Source of the DNA: Rhodobacteraceae bacterium IMCC1909
Lineage (GTDB): Bacteria; Pseudomonadota; Alphaproteobacteria; Rhodobacterales; Rhodobacteraceae
Direction of reading: 5' to 3'
Assembly (NCBI GenBank): GCA_030704425.1
Contig: JAPDHM010000001.1
Location: 248,001 to 312,000, forward strand
DNA length: 64,000 nt
Part shown: positions 36,207 to 45,500 of the stretch, piece by piece
How positions within the stretch are numbered: the first letter of the stretch is position 1
Layout of the letters: the number at the start of each line of letters is the position of its first letter
Translations under genes and position numbers: made by a program
Notes under the pieces: model-generated
What the model saw: only the letters and a program-made list of their open reading frames with translations
What the model was told of the DNA's origin: nothing
The model's database searches: none

Positions 36207-37100
36207 ATGCTTACAAGCGAACAAATCAGTGCATACTTTGAGAATGGTTATCTTCTCGTTGAAGATGTTGTGACGCCGGAACAGCTTCGACGCATGCAGG
36301 ACATCACGCATGAATTCATAGATCGCTCAAGACACGTAACAGCAAGCAATGACGTTTATGATCTGGACGAAGGGCATAACTCAGAAACTCCGAAGCTGAC
36401 CCGGATCAAACTGCCCCACAAACAGCATCCATTCTTTTGGGATGTCGTAAAGAATTCTGGGATCACAGAGGTCCTACGGCAACTGGTTGGACCCAATGCA
36501 GTTTTGCAAACCTCAAAACTCAACGCAAAGGCGCCGGGCGGCGGGGCTGCTGTCGAGTGGCACCAGGACTGGGCATTCTATCCGCACACCAACGACGACA
36601 TGCTGGCCTTCGGTGTGTTTTTGGAGGACGTCACGGAGGAAAATGGGCCGCTTCAGGTCATTCCGGGATCTCACAAAGGCCCGGTTTTGGATCACAGTAG
36701 CGCCCAAGGTGTTTTCTGTGGGGCGGTGGACCCGACCGACTCGGATTTCCATATTGATAAAGCTGTCACGATAACCGGAAAGGCTGGAAGCATGTCAGTT
36801 CACCACGCGCGGACTTTGCATGGGTCTGCTCCGAATGTGTCAGATCGAGCAAGGCTGATGCTGTTTTATGAATGCTGCGCGGCGGATGCCTGGCCGCTTA
36901 TGGGCGGCTCCGCCTATATCCAACGCTTGTCACAGCAGGAACAATGGAACGATTTTTTGGACAGAATGATCATTGGAGACCCTGTTCTACAGCCCCGGAT
37001 GAAGGAGGCGCCCGTGCGCCTGCCATACCCACCAGCAGCGGACGTAAGCTCGATTTTTAAAACTCAAAAGTCCGGTGGCGCAAAAAGCGCCTTTATTTGA
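36207..37100 (+). CDS. phytanoyl-CoA dioxygenase family protein
   Basis: A 297-residue Fe(II)/2-oxoglutarate-dependent oxygenase. The HxD iron-binding pair is in EWHQDWAFYPHTNDD, and the distal His and 2-oxoglutarate Arg are in VHHARTLHGSAPNVSDRAR. IPGSHKGPV is the family turn. The ATG at 36207 follows GGAG (36193-36196) and lies just after the operator pair. The N-terminus MLTSEQISAYFENGYLLVED is standard for PhyH proteins. The substrate is unknown; LacI control suggests inducible catabolism of an organic compound. Confidence 0.9.
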   Translation: MLTSEQISAYFENGYLLVEDVVTPEQLRRMQDITHEFIDRSRHVTASNDVYDLDEGHNSETPKLTRIKLPHKQHPFFWDVVKNSGITEVLRQLVGPNAVLQTSKLNAKAPGGGAAVEWHQDWAFYPHTNDDMLAFGVFLEDVTEENGPLQVIPGSHKGPVLDHSSAQGVFCGAVDPTDSDFHIDKAVTITGKAGSMSVHHARTLHGSAPNVSDRARLMLFYECCAADAWPLMGGSAYIQRLSQQEQWNDFLDRMIIGDPVLQPRMKEAPVRLPYPPAADVSSIFKTQKSGGAKSAFI

Positions 37101-37115
37101 AGGAGCCATCAAACT

Positions 37116-37235
37116 TTGAAACGTATTTATGATTTCTCCCGTAAACCGGCCAAGCGCAACTATACAATCTCGGACCTTCAGGCGCTTAAGCAAAAACCAA
37201 AAAAATTGACTATGTCCTATCCCCCGTCTGCGTAA
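37116..37235 (+). pseudogene. truncated PanB-like N-terminus
   Basis: TTG at 37116, after AAGGAG, opens a 39-codon reading: MKRIYDFSRKPAKRNYTISD, then LQALKQKPKKLTMSYPPSA and stop. The TISDLQALK...KKLTM pattern resembles the start of ketopantoate hydroxymethyltransferase (PanB) and related PEP-mutase-superfamily enzymes, which continue with a full barrel. Here the rest is missing and the sequence changes to AT-rich foreign DNA. It would be the second gene of the LacI-controlled operon. The family call rests on a short match. Confidence 0.45.
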
Positions 37236-37276
37236 AGCTTTAATGTGGAATTCCTTGCAGGGGGAGCGTTGAGATC

Positions 37277-37552
37277 ATGAATAAGCCAATCTTTACTTAC
37301 AATGACCCCAATGCGTCATGCACTTTCTGTGACCGAACTCAAAACCCGCATCCTGATTATAACCATGAACCCATCGTTATTACACGGTTAAAGCTCCATC
37401 AAGGCGATCAAGAGGTGTGCATTAACTGTTACTGGGATATGGTGGCAGTCGCCAATACCTCTGATGCAAGTATCATGGATATTGCTACTGAAAAACTCAA
37501 TGTTATGCGCTTGTTAAGCAAGCAAGCCTTACCTAATGCCCCAACTAGTTAA
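37277..37552 (+). CDS. small zinc-ribbon-like hypothetical protein
   Basis: A 91-residue ORF with two CxxC knuckles, CTFCDR near residue 15 and CINCYW near residue 48, which could bind one zinc. It starts with ATG and has GGGAGCG nearby upstream. Codon use and base composition are AT-richer than the surrounding roseobacter genes, suggesting horizontal origin. I do not recognise a family. Confidence 0.55.
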   Translation: MNKPIFTYNDPNASCTFCDRTQNPHPDYNHEPIVITRLKLHQGDQEVCINCYWDMVAVANTSDASIMDIATEKLNVMRLLSKQALPNAPTS

Positions 37553-38464
37553 GCTTTAACTTGGTCTGCAGGCCCATTTGAGCCAAACCCTCATCACATT
37601 GCCTAAACGAGTTAGACCCCTCTACAGACCACCTTAAAATGGCTATCCAGCTACACTGGGTGCAAAAATTACGTAGACCTTAGCCAACAAAGCAGCAGCT
37701 ATGATGATTGAGCAGACTTGTGTTGTACGGTTTCGAATAGGCAGAGTTTAACACAGTTGAAATCTCAGCCAACCAGCAAGAAAGCTTTGCTGTACTTATT
37801 AGTAAAGGATCGTTAGCATTAACAGATAAATTTCTGGCTATTAGTGCACTAATCCAAATACCGCATTTATGCGTACCACGAAAAAGACCAATAACCGGGA
37901 TGATAAACGATGGATACGCATGAAGAGTTTTTAGTGTTCTCAGCAGTTCTGAGCCACTGTTACCAAAAAGCTAAGGCTCAAAAGCTTGGCCTTACCGCTG
38001 AGTATGGAAAAAAGGCAGGCTTGCTGAACAGTCATAACAGGCTGTCGCCACTGGGCGTGCTAGTGGGCAATGTCCTAATGCTCAAGCAATCATAAGCCCT
38101 GCAGGTAAGCTGCCAATACAAGCCCAGCGCCTAACCAAACTATAATACTCAATGTGATAGCTGAAATTCTGCTCCTTAGAAGAAACGTAAAACCGCTTCT
38201 CTTTTGCTAGGTGTCTCAAGACTATGCCGATCTGGATCTTTAAAAACCTTGAAACCCAAAATCTAACATGAGATTTTAGATCATTACTTGACTTCTATCT
38301 TGTTATAAATTGTTTTTTGGTAACAATATCTTGTGATCAAATTTGAGTTTAGTGTGATGTTTGCAACGATAAAAAACGAAACATATTTTAGACCTTAAAT
38401 GTATCTGCAATTAATGTCACTTTGGTGAAAATAGTAAAAAGCTATAAAAAATTGAGGCAGAAAA
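37553..38464. other. AT-rich islet with no recognised gene
   Basis: About 900 bases, clearly AT-richer than its flanks. A 61-codon ORF at 37910-38095 (MDTHEEFLVFSAVLSHCYQK onward) could be coding but has no recognisable relatives. A motif beginning AGCAGCAGCTATGATGA at about 37688 recurs in related form at about 38606. The stretch 38220-38460 is especially AT-rich and may hold the promoter for the small ORF at 38465. Confidence 0.5.
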
Positions 38465-38596
38465 ATGACTATCGAAAAATACGATCGCTCGGGCGGTTAT
38501 AAGTACGTTGCTTATGATAATGATGGTAAAATACTGATTATTACATCTAGCAAGACCGCATTGAAAACAGCGTGCTACTCCATAAAATTGTCCTGA
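38465..38596 (+). CDS. small hypothetical protein (43 aa)
   Basis: ATG at 38465, with GAGG about 8 bases upstream, opens MTIEKYDRSGGYKYVAYDND, followed by GKILIITSSKTALKTACYSIKLS. The soluble, beta-prone composition and good ribosome-binding site make translation plausible. No family recognised. It lies in the AT-rich islet. Confidence 0.4.
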   Translation: MTIEKYDRSGGYKYVAYDNDGKILIITSSKTALKTACYSIKLS

Positions 38597-38749
38597 TTCC
38601 AACATAGCAGCAGCTATGATGACCAGGCAAACTTGGGTTATTCGGTGCCGCCTGAGACGAGTTTAACACACAACAAAGCTGTCTAGGAAGCGCTACCTCG
38701 TTAGCCCAGCGCTTAACGGTTGTCACCCACAAATGCGATGACCTGATTA

Positions 38750-39217
38750 GACGTGATCGCCGGCCGGCTGTCCGCTGTTGATCCGGTCAACTCAGATGCC
38801 TATTTGGCGAATGCCGCGTCAGGCCGTGCGGCGATTGAAGCCCTCATCGAGGAAGTTGAAACGACGCTTGATCCAGTGCGGGGCCGCGAATTCATTGTGT
38901 TCCATGATGCCTATCAATATTTTGAGACGGATTTTGATTTTGCTGCATCCGGAGCGATTTATGTCAGCGATGCCTCTGATCCCAGCCCAGCACGTATCGC
39001 AGAAATCCTTGGCGAGGTCGCAGAACACGGGGTTGTTTGCGTTCTTGCCGAGCCGCAGTTCAATCCTGGACTCGTTGCAACGGTTCTGAGTGGGTCTGAC
39101 GCGCAGATGGGCATTGTAGACCCGCTTAAGTCTGATCTGCAGCTTGGATCAGAACTTTATCCGCAGTTGATCCGACATCTGGCAGGTGCTCTTGCGCGGT
39201 GCGTGCGCTCTCAGTGA
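38750..39217 (+). pseudogene. znuA: zinc ABC transporter substrate-binding protein, 3' fragment
   Basis: The reading VIAGRLSAVDPVNSDAYLAN to the stop at 39217 matches the C-terminal half of ZnuA-type periplasmic zinc-binding proteins: FIVFHDAYQYFE carries a conserved His ligand, and VDPLKSDLQLGSELYPQLI is the family C-terminus. The N-terminal half and signal peptide are absent. Homology begins abruptly at about 38750, where the AT-rich islet ends, so the gene was truncated by insertion or replacement. Confidence 0.85.
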
Positions 39218-39240
39218 GCCCGCCATTTGCGGCTCAGGTC

Positions 39241-39606
39241 TTACTGTGTTTCGGGCCGAAGGGAGAATGTGGCGCTGCGGCCGGTGCCCTTGTCGCTGGT
39301 GAAGATGAGGGATGCGCCATCTTTCTTGACCTGCTGGCAATTATACTCCAGCTCGCGGTCGCCCCAAGTCATGCTGCGGCAAAAAAATCCATCGGTCCAT
39401 TCCCAGGATCCGGTAACACCGCGACCAAAGGCTTTGCCGGTGATTTCGCCGCTGTCCAAAACCTTGAGCTGTAGGCTTAAAAGTCGGATCTCGAGAATGT
39501 TTGTGGCAACGGCACTCAGAAAGTCCGATCTCTCAATCAGAGTGTCCTGCGCCGCAGCACTGGTGGCCATGAGGCTTAAAAAGATGGCAGTGATCATTCT
39601 ATTCAT
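39241..39606 (-). CDS. small secreted hypothetical protein
   Basis: 121 residues with a clear signal peptide (MNRMITAIFLSLMATSAAAQ). The mature part contains GSWEWTDGFFCRSMTWGDRE, with two cysteines (FFCR, YNCQ) that could form a disulfide, and a FSLRPE end. Comparable short secreted proteins occur in roseobacters, sometimes under the misleading name dihydrodipicolinate reductase; no enzymatic domain is visible. It converges with the znuA fragment. Confidence 0.65.
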   Translation of the reverse strand: MNRMITAIFLSLMATSAAAQDTLIERSDFLSAVATNILEIRLLSLQLKVLDSGEITGKAFGRGVTGSWEWTDGFFCRSMTWGDRELEYNCQQVKKDGASLIFTSDKGTGRSATFSLRPETQ

Positions 39607-39808
39607 GGGTCCGGCAGTCTTAGTTGCGTTTTGATATTTTTACGCAGAGATGGCTTGATTAGATCACTTTTGCGCTGATGTTGCTTGGACCCATACCGGA
39701 TGCCGCGCGATGATATTGCAAGTTTGACATGCCTTGATGCATTTTTTGCATTGGATAAAGCAAAGCATAGGCTCTACGTCTCTAGGCAATCAATCCGAGG
39801 AGTTTTTC

Positions 39809-40759
39809 ATGTATCTTGCCCGTTTCCCAAGAGTATTTCTTGCGCATCTTGCGACGCCCCTAGAGCCGATGGAGCGTTTGTCAAAAGAATTGGGTGTTGA
39901 GATTTGGATCAAACGGGATGATTGCACGGGCATGTCGACCGGAGGAAACAAGACCCGCAAGCTGGAATTCTTGATGGCGGAAGCTCTGGAGCAGGGCGCG
40001 GATATGGTGATGACCCAAGGGGCGACCCAGACCAATCACGGGCGCCAAACCGCTGCATTTGCAGCAAAACTTGGGTTGAAATGCCATATTCTTTTAGAGG
40101 ATCGTACCGGTTACCAAGATGGCAATTACAACACCAATGGTAATGTTTTGCTCGATCACCTACATGGCGCGACAACGCAGAAATTTCCAGCCGGTCACGA
40201 TATGCCCGGCGAAATGGAACGCGCGGCGGAGGCCAAGCGTGCGGAAGGTCACAAGGTCTATGTCATTCCCGGCGGCGGCTCAAATCCGACGGGGGCTTTG
40301 GGATATGTGAATGCAGCTTTTGAGCTGCTGGGCCAGGCCAATGATCGCGGTCTCAAGTTTGATCGCCTGGTGCATGCAACCGGATCTTCGGGCACACAAG
40401 CGGGCCTGGTCACTGGTCTTTGCGCCATGAATGCACAGCTGCCGGTTTTGGGCATAGGCACGCGTGCACCAATGGAAAAACAAGAGAACATGGTGTTCGA
40501 TCTGGCCTGCCGCACGGCGGAAAAGCTCGGTTGCCCCGGCGTGGTTCAGCGCAGCGATGTTATGGCAAATACTGATTATGTCGGAGTTGGGTATGGCCTG
40601 CCGACCCAAAGCGGCCTTGAGGCGATCAAAATGTTCGCGGAACTGGAGGGCATTTTGCTTGATCCTTGCTATTCTGCCAAGGTGCGCTGCTGCATTGTGG
40701 CCTGCGCCAGATCAACTTGGGCTTCTGGGGCCAGAAAGCTGTTGAGCGCTGCGGCCTGA
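39809..40759 (+). pseudogene. cuyA: L-cysteate sulfo-lyase, C-terminus replaced
   Basis: CuyA is a PLP enzyme that splits L-cysteate into pyruvate, ammonia and sulfite in marine sulfonate catabolism. The reading from [20 protein letters not shown] is intact to [13 protein letters not shown], including the PLP-lysine region [21 protein letters not shown] and the phosphate loop [11 protein letters not shown]-cysteine desulfhydrase is the alternative in this family. After about 40680 the normal C-terminus is lost and the frame runs antisense into the creatinase remnant. The start has CGAGGAG 6 bases upstream. Activity is doubtful because the C-terminal segment is missing. Confidence 0.82.
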
Positions 40760-41157
40760 GTGAGAGACAGGTGATCACCCTCATAGCCGATCACACCGCC
40801 TTGTCCTGCCACAGACGCAATTGCGCGCCAGTAGTTATCGCGCTGCCAATCTGTATAGGTAATGTTGTCAGCAAAGCTGCGGCGCCATGGCTGGCCGGCA
40901 TCGATGCCGGCGGAAATGGTGACGCAATCCGTTGCGGTGACAACCAAGCCGTAGGGACGGCCAAAGGCACAGTATAAAAAGCCCGAATAGTAGACGATGT
41001 TGTGCATAGATGTAAAAACAGCCGCGTTAACACCTTTGTCGCGCAGGATGTTGCGCAGCCCCGCAAGGCGGGTTTCATATTCCGCATTGCAAAAGGGCAA
41101 AACCGCTTTTGATCCATTATGAAATCGGTGAAAATTTCGGCGCTTGATTTGGGTCAT
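40669..41157 (-). pseudogene. creatinase, N-terminal fragment
   Basis: The reading MTQIKRRNFHRFHNGSKAVL to [20 protein letters not shown] matches the N-terminal (creatinase_N) domain of creatine amidinohydrolase, including FTSMHNIVYYSGFLYCAFGR and IDAGQPWRRSFADNITYTDW. The whole pita-bread catalytic domain is missing, cut at the same point (about 40680) where cuyA loses its end. An upstream reading ends by an ATGA overlap with this start, as in an operon. Confidence 0.85.
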
Positions 41158-41423
41158 GTCGACACCTCATTAAAAAATAAATCCCGGCGTTCAGGATCCA
41201 TTTTGCGCAAGTGGAATATGCCACCGGCCAGCGACGCCATCGCTGAATGCTCGCAAACGATGAAGGATTTTTCCAGCTTTTGCCACCACATTTGCGACGC
41301 CTTTTCACGCGAATTGCGACCTAGCATTGGGCCATTTTGGCGGCGCGGATCGGGCGGACAAAATTGAAGTTGTGCCGGATCAAGATGATGCCGAAGGCGG
41401 AAAATTGGGGCAGAGATGATCAC
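41154..41423 (-). other. possible gene fragment upstream of creatinase
   Basis: A minus-strand reading ending MWWQKLEKSFIVCEHSAMAS onward to FFNEVST stops in an ATGA overlap with the creatinase start, which suggests the 3' end of a co-transcribed gene. I do not recognise it. The upstream part may be frameshifted, and nothing conserved is found beyond 41423. Confidence 0.3.
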
Positions 41424-41565
41424 TAACCTAACTGATATTGTTGATTAAGAACTGATTAACACTCGGTTTATTTTAGTGAGTTACTTTTGATTTCTCTAAA
41501 TACTGTATTTGCCAGAGTCGAAATAATTTGTTAGTTGCTTTGCAGGTTAACGAGAGGTTTGGGTT

Positions 41566-41856
41566 ATGAGTAACGCAATGAAGCAGTTGTCGCGCTTGTC
41601 TAAATTGATTTTTGAGATGGAAATCGATTTAGGATTGAGTGACCTATCGCAACCTGAGAAACTGGTGCTAATGGCAGCCCATGAGCAATCTGATGCAGAT
41701 GGGCAATTTCAAACCCATCAATTGTTGTCGCATCCTTTGAGTGCCAAAATGGCCCGCCCCACCTTCTTTCGGGCATTGAAGCTGCTCGAGCAAAAAGAGT
41801 TACTGTTGAGAAATCCAGACAAAAAGCGCGGATTGTACAGTGTTGCGGAGACTTAA
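41566..41856 (+). CDS. winged-helix DNA-binding protein
   Basis: A 96-residue protein with a MarR/winged-helix layout: LSQPEKLVLMAAHEQSDADG (helix 1-2), ARPTFFRALKLLEQKELLLR as the recognition helix and wing start, and KKRGLYSV as the wing. It is short for MarR, essentially only the DNA-binding core. The AT-rich upstream region (41424-41565) could hold its promoter. The next gene's GTG starts inside its last codons, so the two are probably co-translated. Confidence 0.65.
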   Translation: MSNAMKQLSRLSKLIFEMEIDLGLSDLSQPEKLVLMAAHEQSDADGQFQTHQLLSHPLSAKMARPTFFRALKLLEQKELLLRNPDKKRGLYSVAET

Positions 41857-42403
41857 TCTCGACTGGCTCACCTTTGTGGTCGTGAGCGTTGGGTATATTT
41901 CGGCTTATACAATAACATCCGGGCTCGTGATGCCGCTTCAAAAAATATTTAAACCACAGCTGCCTGTTGTTTTCAGCCTGCTCTTTCTGCCCCACGGTAT
42001 CCGCGTATTGGCGGTCTATTTCTTGGGCTGGCGGGGTATACTCTACTTGATACCGTGCAGTTACCTCATGTGGGCCATAAGCGTTTACGGCAGCTCTATC
42101 GATCTGGCGATTTTGAGTCCTCTGGCTTCTTTGAGCGTGGTTTATGTCGCTGTCAGAATGGTCAAAACATTTACTGAGTCGCGTAGCACAGATGCGTTTG
42201 GATTTTCGTGGAAGGAGTGTTTGGCAATTGCAGCAATTGCATCTGTATTTAACGGTATTGTACTTTCTATTCTTCATGGAAATTCATTTAACTGGATCTT
42301 GATGATTGGATATTCTTCCGGTGACATGGCTGGGCAAATTGTTCTACTTCTGCTGCTGATTGCTTTTATGAAGATCAATCGCAAGCTTTCCAAATTCATT
42401 TAA
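41840..42403 (+). CDS. integral membrane protein, function unknown
   Basis: 187 residues with about five or six membrane segments: LTFVVVSVGYISAYTITSGL, then VFSLLFLPHGIRVLAVYFLG and WRGILYLIPCSYLMW. The FLPHGIRVLAVYFLGWRG segment recalls the first helices of MASE1-type sensor domains, without any attached output domain. The GTG start overlaps the winged-helix gene by 17 bases. One hypothesis is a membrane sensor paired with the small regulator. Confidence 0.6.
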   Translation: MLRRLNLDWLTFVVVSVGYISAYTITSGLVMPLQKIFKPQLPVVFSLLFLPHGIRVLAVYFLGWRGILYLIPCSYLMWAISVYGSSIDLAILSPLASLSVVYVAVRMVKTFTESRSTDAFGFSWKECLAIAAIASVFNGIVLSILHGNSFNWILMIGYSSGDMAGQIVLLLLLIAFMKINRKLSKFI

Positions 42404-42500
42404 CAGATTGCTTGGCGCACTATAGATCATCCGCGCATCCCGGTGGTGCCGGCCATGCGTTTGTTGTTCTATCTGTGAGACAGATGCCGCGGTGATCCGA

Positions 42501-45500
42501 TCAGCTGGCCAAGAGGGCGGGGTTTCCTCCTGCGGCGGTCGTGTTGATACAGATAGATTGCTCGCATACCAGCCATTGTTTGAATTTCTCATCCATCAGC
42601 AAGGGAACTATCGCACCGTGGCGCGCGCTCAAAGCTTGGCGTAGAGCCTGCGCCTGCGGACCTGCATAGACCACCGCGTGCAGATCGGGGATCTTTGTCA
42701 CATCAGACATCGTAACCTCTGCTGCAATGGCGCAGCATCCCATGTCTTGGGCGCTTTGTGCACGGGTTTCTGCCCCGGGGCCCAGGCACAGAATGCGTGA
42801 TCGAGGCCGCAAAAGGTAGCGGTTCGACTCGCCTGTGGGGCCGGGTAAATCTTCGGTGCTATGGCCCTCCTGTGGCGGCTGGCTGGCAAAGGCTTGCTCT
42901 AGCTCTGCCAAACTCATTTGAGGGGGTAAGGGGCCCTCAGCCGTCATGAGCCTTTGTGCGGCGAAGCGTGGCAAATAGCGCGGCCCGCCGGCCTTTGGCC
43001 CGGTTCCGCTCAACCCGTGGCCGCCGAAGGGCTGGGAGCCAACGACAGCGCCGATTTGATTGCGGTTAATATAGAGATTGCCCACGTTGACGCGGCTCAC
43101 GACCTTTTGCACCCGATCATCAATGCGGCTGTGAAATCCGAAAGTGAGGCCATAGCCGCTGGCGTTTATATCCTCAATCACACGATCCAAGTCGCCCGCG
43201 TCATAGCGGGCCAAATGCAGTACGGGTCCGAAGATCTCCTCGTGCAGGTCAGACATTCTGTTTACAGATAAGATCGTTGGTGCAACGAAATACCCGTTTT
43301 CTGGGGCTGTGGTTTGAAACAAAAGCTTCTGGCGTGCGATATGCGCGGAAATGCGTGCTTGAGCTGCCGCATCTATCACGGGACCGACATCGCAATCTGC
43401 TGCCTCCGGGGGGCCAACCACCAGGGCTTGCATCGCGCCGCACAACATGCGCTCAAACGCATCTGCAATATCACTTTGCACATATAGCATCCGCAGAGCC
43501 GAGCAGCGTTGACCGGCGGATTGAAAGGCGCTGACAACCACATCCTGCACCGCCTGTTCGAGGAGGGCCGTACTGTCGACAATCATTGCATTCAACCCGC
43601 CGGTTTCGGCAATCAAGGGCGCCTGCGGTGGTAGATTTTCCGCCATAACTCGATTAATCGCCTGCGCCGTGGCGGTTGAGCCTGTGAAGCAAACACCAGA
43701 AACATTGGGCGCACTACACAGAACAGGACCCACAACAGCGCCTTCTCCGGGAAGCAGCTGCAGGCAGGTTTTTGGCACGCCTGCTTGATGCAAAAGTGCG
43801 GTCCCTTGCATGGCAATCAAACTCGTGGCTTCGGCCGGTTTGGCCAAGACCCCATTACCCGTAGCCAAAGCGGCGGCGATTTGCCCAGTGAAAATGGCCA
43901 AAGGAAAATTCCAAGGGCTAATGCAGGTGAAAATTCCATCTGAGTTGCTGGCCAGCGCCTCTGCCTGATGGGCGTAATAGCGTAGAAAATCCACCGCCTC
44001 GCGCAATTCGCCAATGCAGTCACTTAACGTTTTACCGGCCTCATGGGTGAGCAGCGCAAAAAACGCCTCTGCATGGCTTTCATAAAGATCTGCGGCTTTG
44101 CGTAAAACTGCGGCCCGCTCGGCTGGAGTGATCTGCCAAGGGGTGGCAGCAGCAGCCAGTTGCCGCGCTTGGTCTGCGGATAAAAACCTAATCTGTCCAA
44201 TTTGATCGCCCGTGGCTGGGCTGTGCACAGGATGAGGTTGGCCAAGATTGCCATAGCTCCAAGTCTGGCGTCTTGCACGCTGGGCTTGCAGATGCGCCAA
44301 AACCTCCGGATTTGACAGATCGAATCCTTTGGAGTTGGGGCGGTCTGGCGCGAAAATACTCGCCGGTAGGGAAATTTTGGGGCCGGCCTCTTGCCTTTTT
44401 TCAAAGGGATCTGCGGCCACCACATGTGCCGGAACCTCCGCATCAAAAATCTGGTTCACAAAGGAGGAATTGGCGCCATTTTCCAACAGTCGGCGCACCA
44501 AATAGGCCAAAAGATCAGAATGGTGCCCAACTGGCGCATAAATGCGGCAGGCAACCCCATGCTCTTGCAGCACTTGATCATGCAGAGCTTCCCCCATGCC
44601 ATGCAGTCGCTGGAATTCGAAATTTGTCACCTTCTGAGCGCGCGCACTGTGCAATACGGCCGCGATAGTATGGGCGTTATGGGTGGCAAATTGCGGGTAG
44701 ATGCGATCAGACATGGCCAGCAATTTCTGCGCATAACAGATGTAGTGCATATCGGTGTGTGGTTTTGTGGCCAGCACCGGAAAACCTGGAAGCCCCTCAA
44801 CCTGCGCCAATTTGATTTCCGTGTCCCAATAAGCGCCCTTGACCAAACGCACCATGATGCGGCGATCCAATTTTTGGGCCAAAGCATAGAGCCAATCAAT
44901 GACATAGGCGGCGCGCTTGCCATAGGCTTGAACGACAACCCCAAACCCGTCCCAATGGGCAAGACCAGGCTCTGACAGGACAGCTTCGATCACATCTAAA
45001 GAGAGATCCAAACGTGCGGCCTCTTCGGCGTCGATGTTCAAGCCGATGCCGGCAGATTTTGCCAAAAGCGCCAAGGATCGGGCGCGGGGCACCAAAACAT
45101 CCATCACTTGCTTGCGATGTTGCAGATCATAATTGGGATGCAGTGCGGAGAGTTTAATGGAGATGCCGGGATTGCGCGAAATATCCGTGCCAGAGGCAGC
45201 TTTGGCGATTTGCGCAATCGCATCGGCATAGGCCATATGATAGCCTCTGGCGTCCTCGTCGGTGATCGCCGCTTCCCCCAACATGTCGTAGCTATACCGG
45301 TAGCCTTTTGCCTCAAAACCTGCCGCGCGGCTCAGCGCTTTTTGGATGGTTTGGCCAAGGACAAATTGTTGCCCCATTTCGCGCATGACCCGCGCCACGG
45401 CTTGGCGGATGACCGGTTCGCCGAGGCGTTTGATGGCCCCGCGCAAAAGTCTGGCCATGCCTGTGTCGGGCGCATCCAGCACCTGTCCCGTGACCAAAAG

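Noticed and set aside
37553-38750. Integron cassette array with attC sites
   Set aside because: Isolated GTTAGCC- and GCCTAAC-like heptamers occur near small ORFs, but they are not paired at attC-like distances and orientation, and there is no integron integrase.
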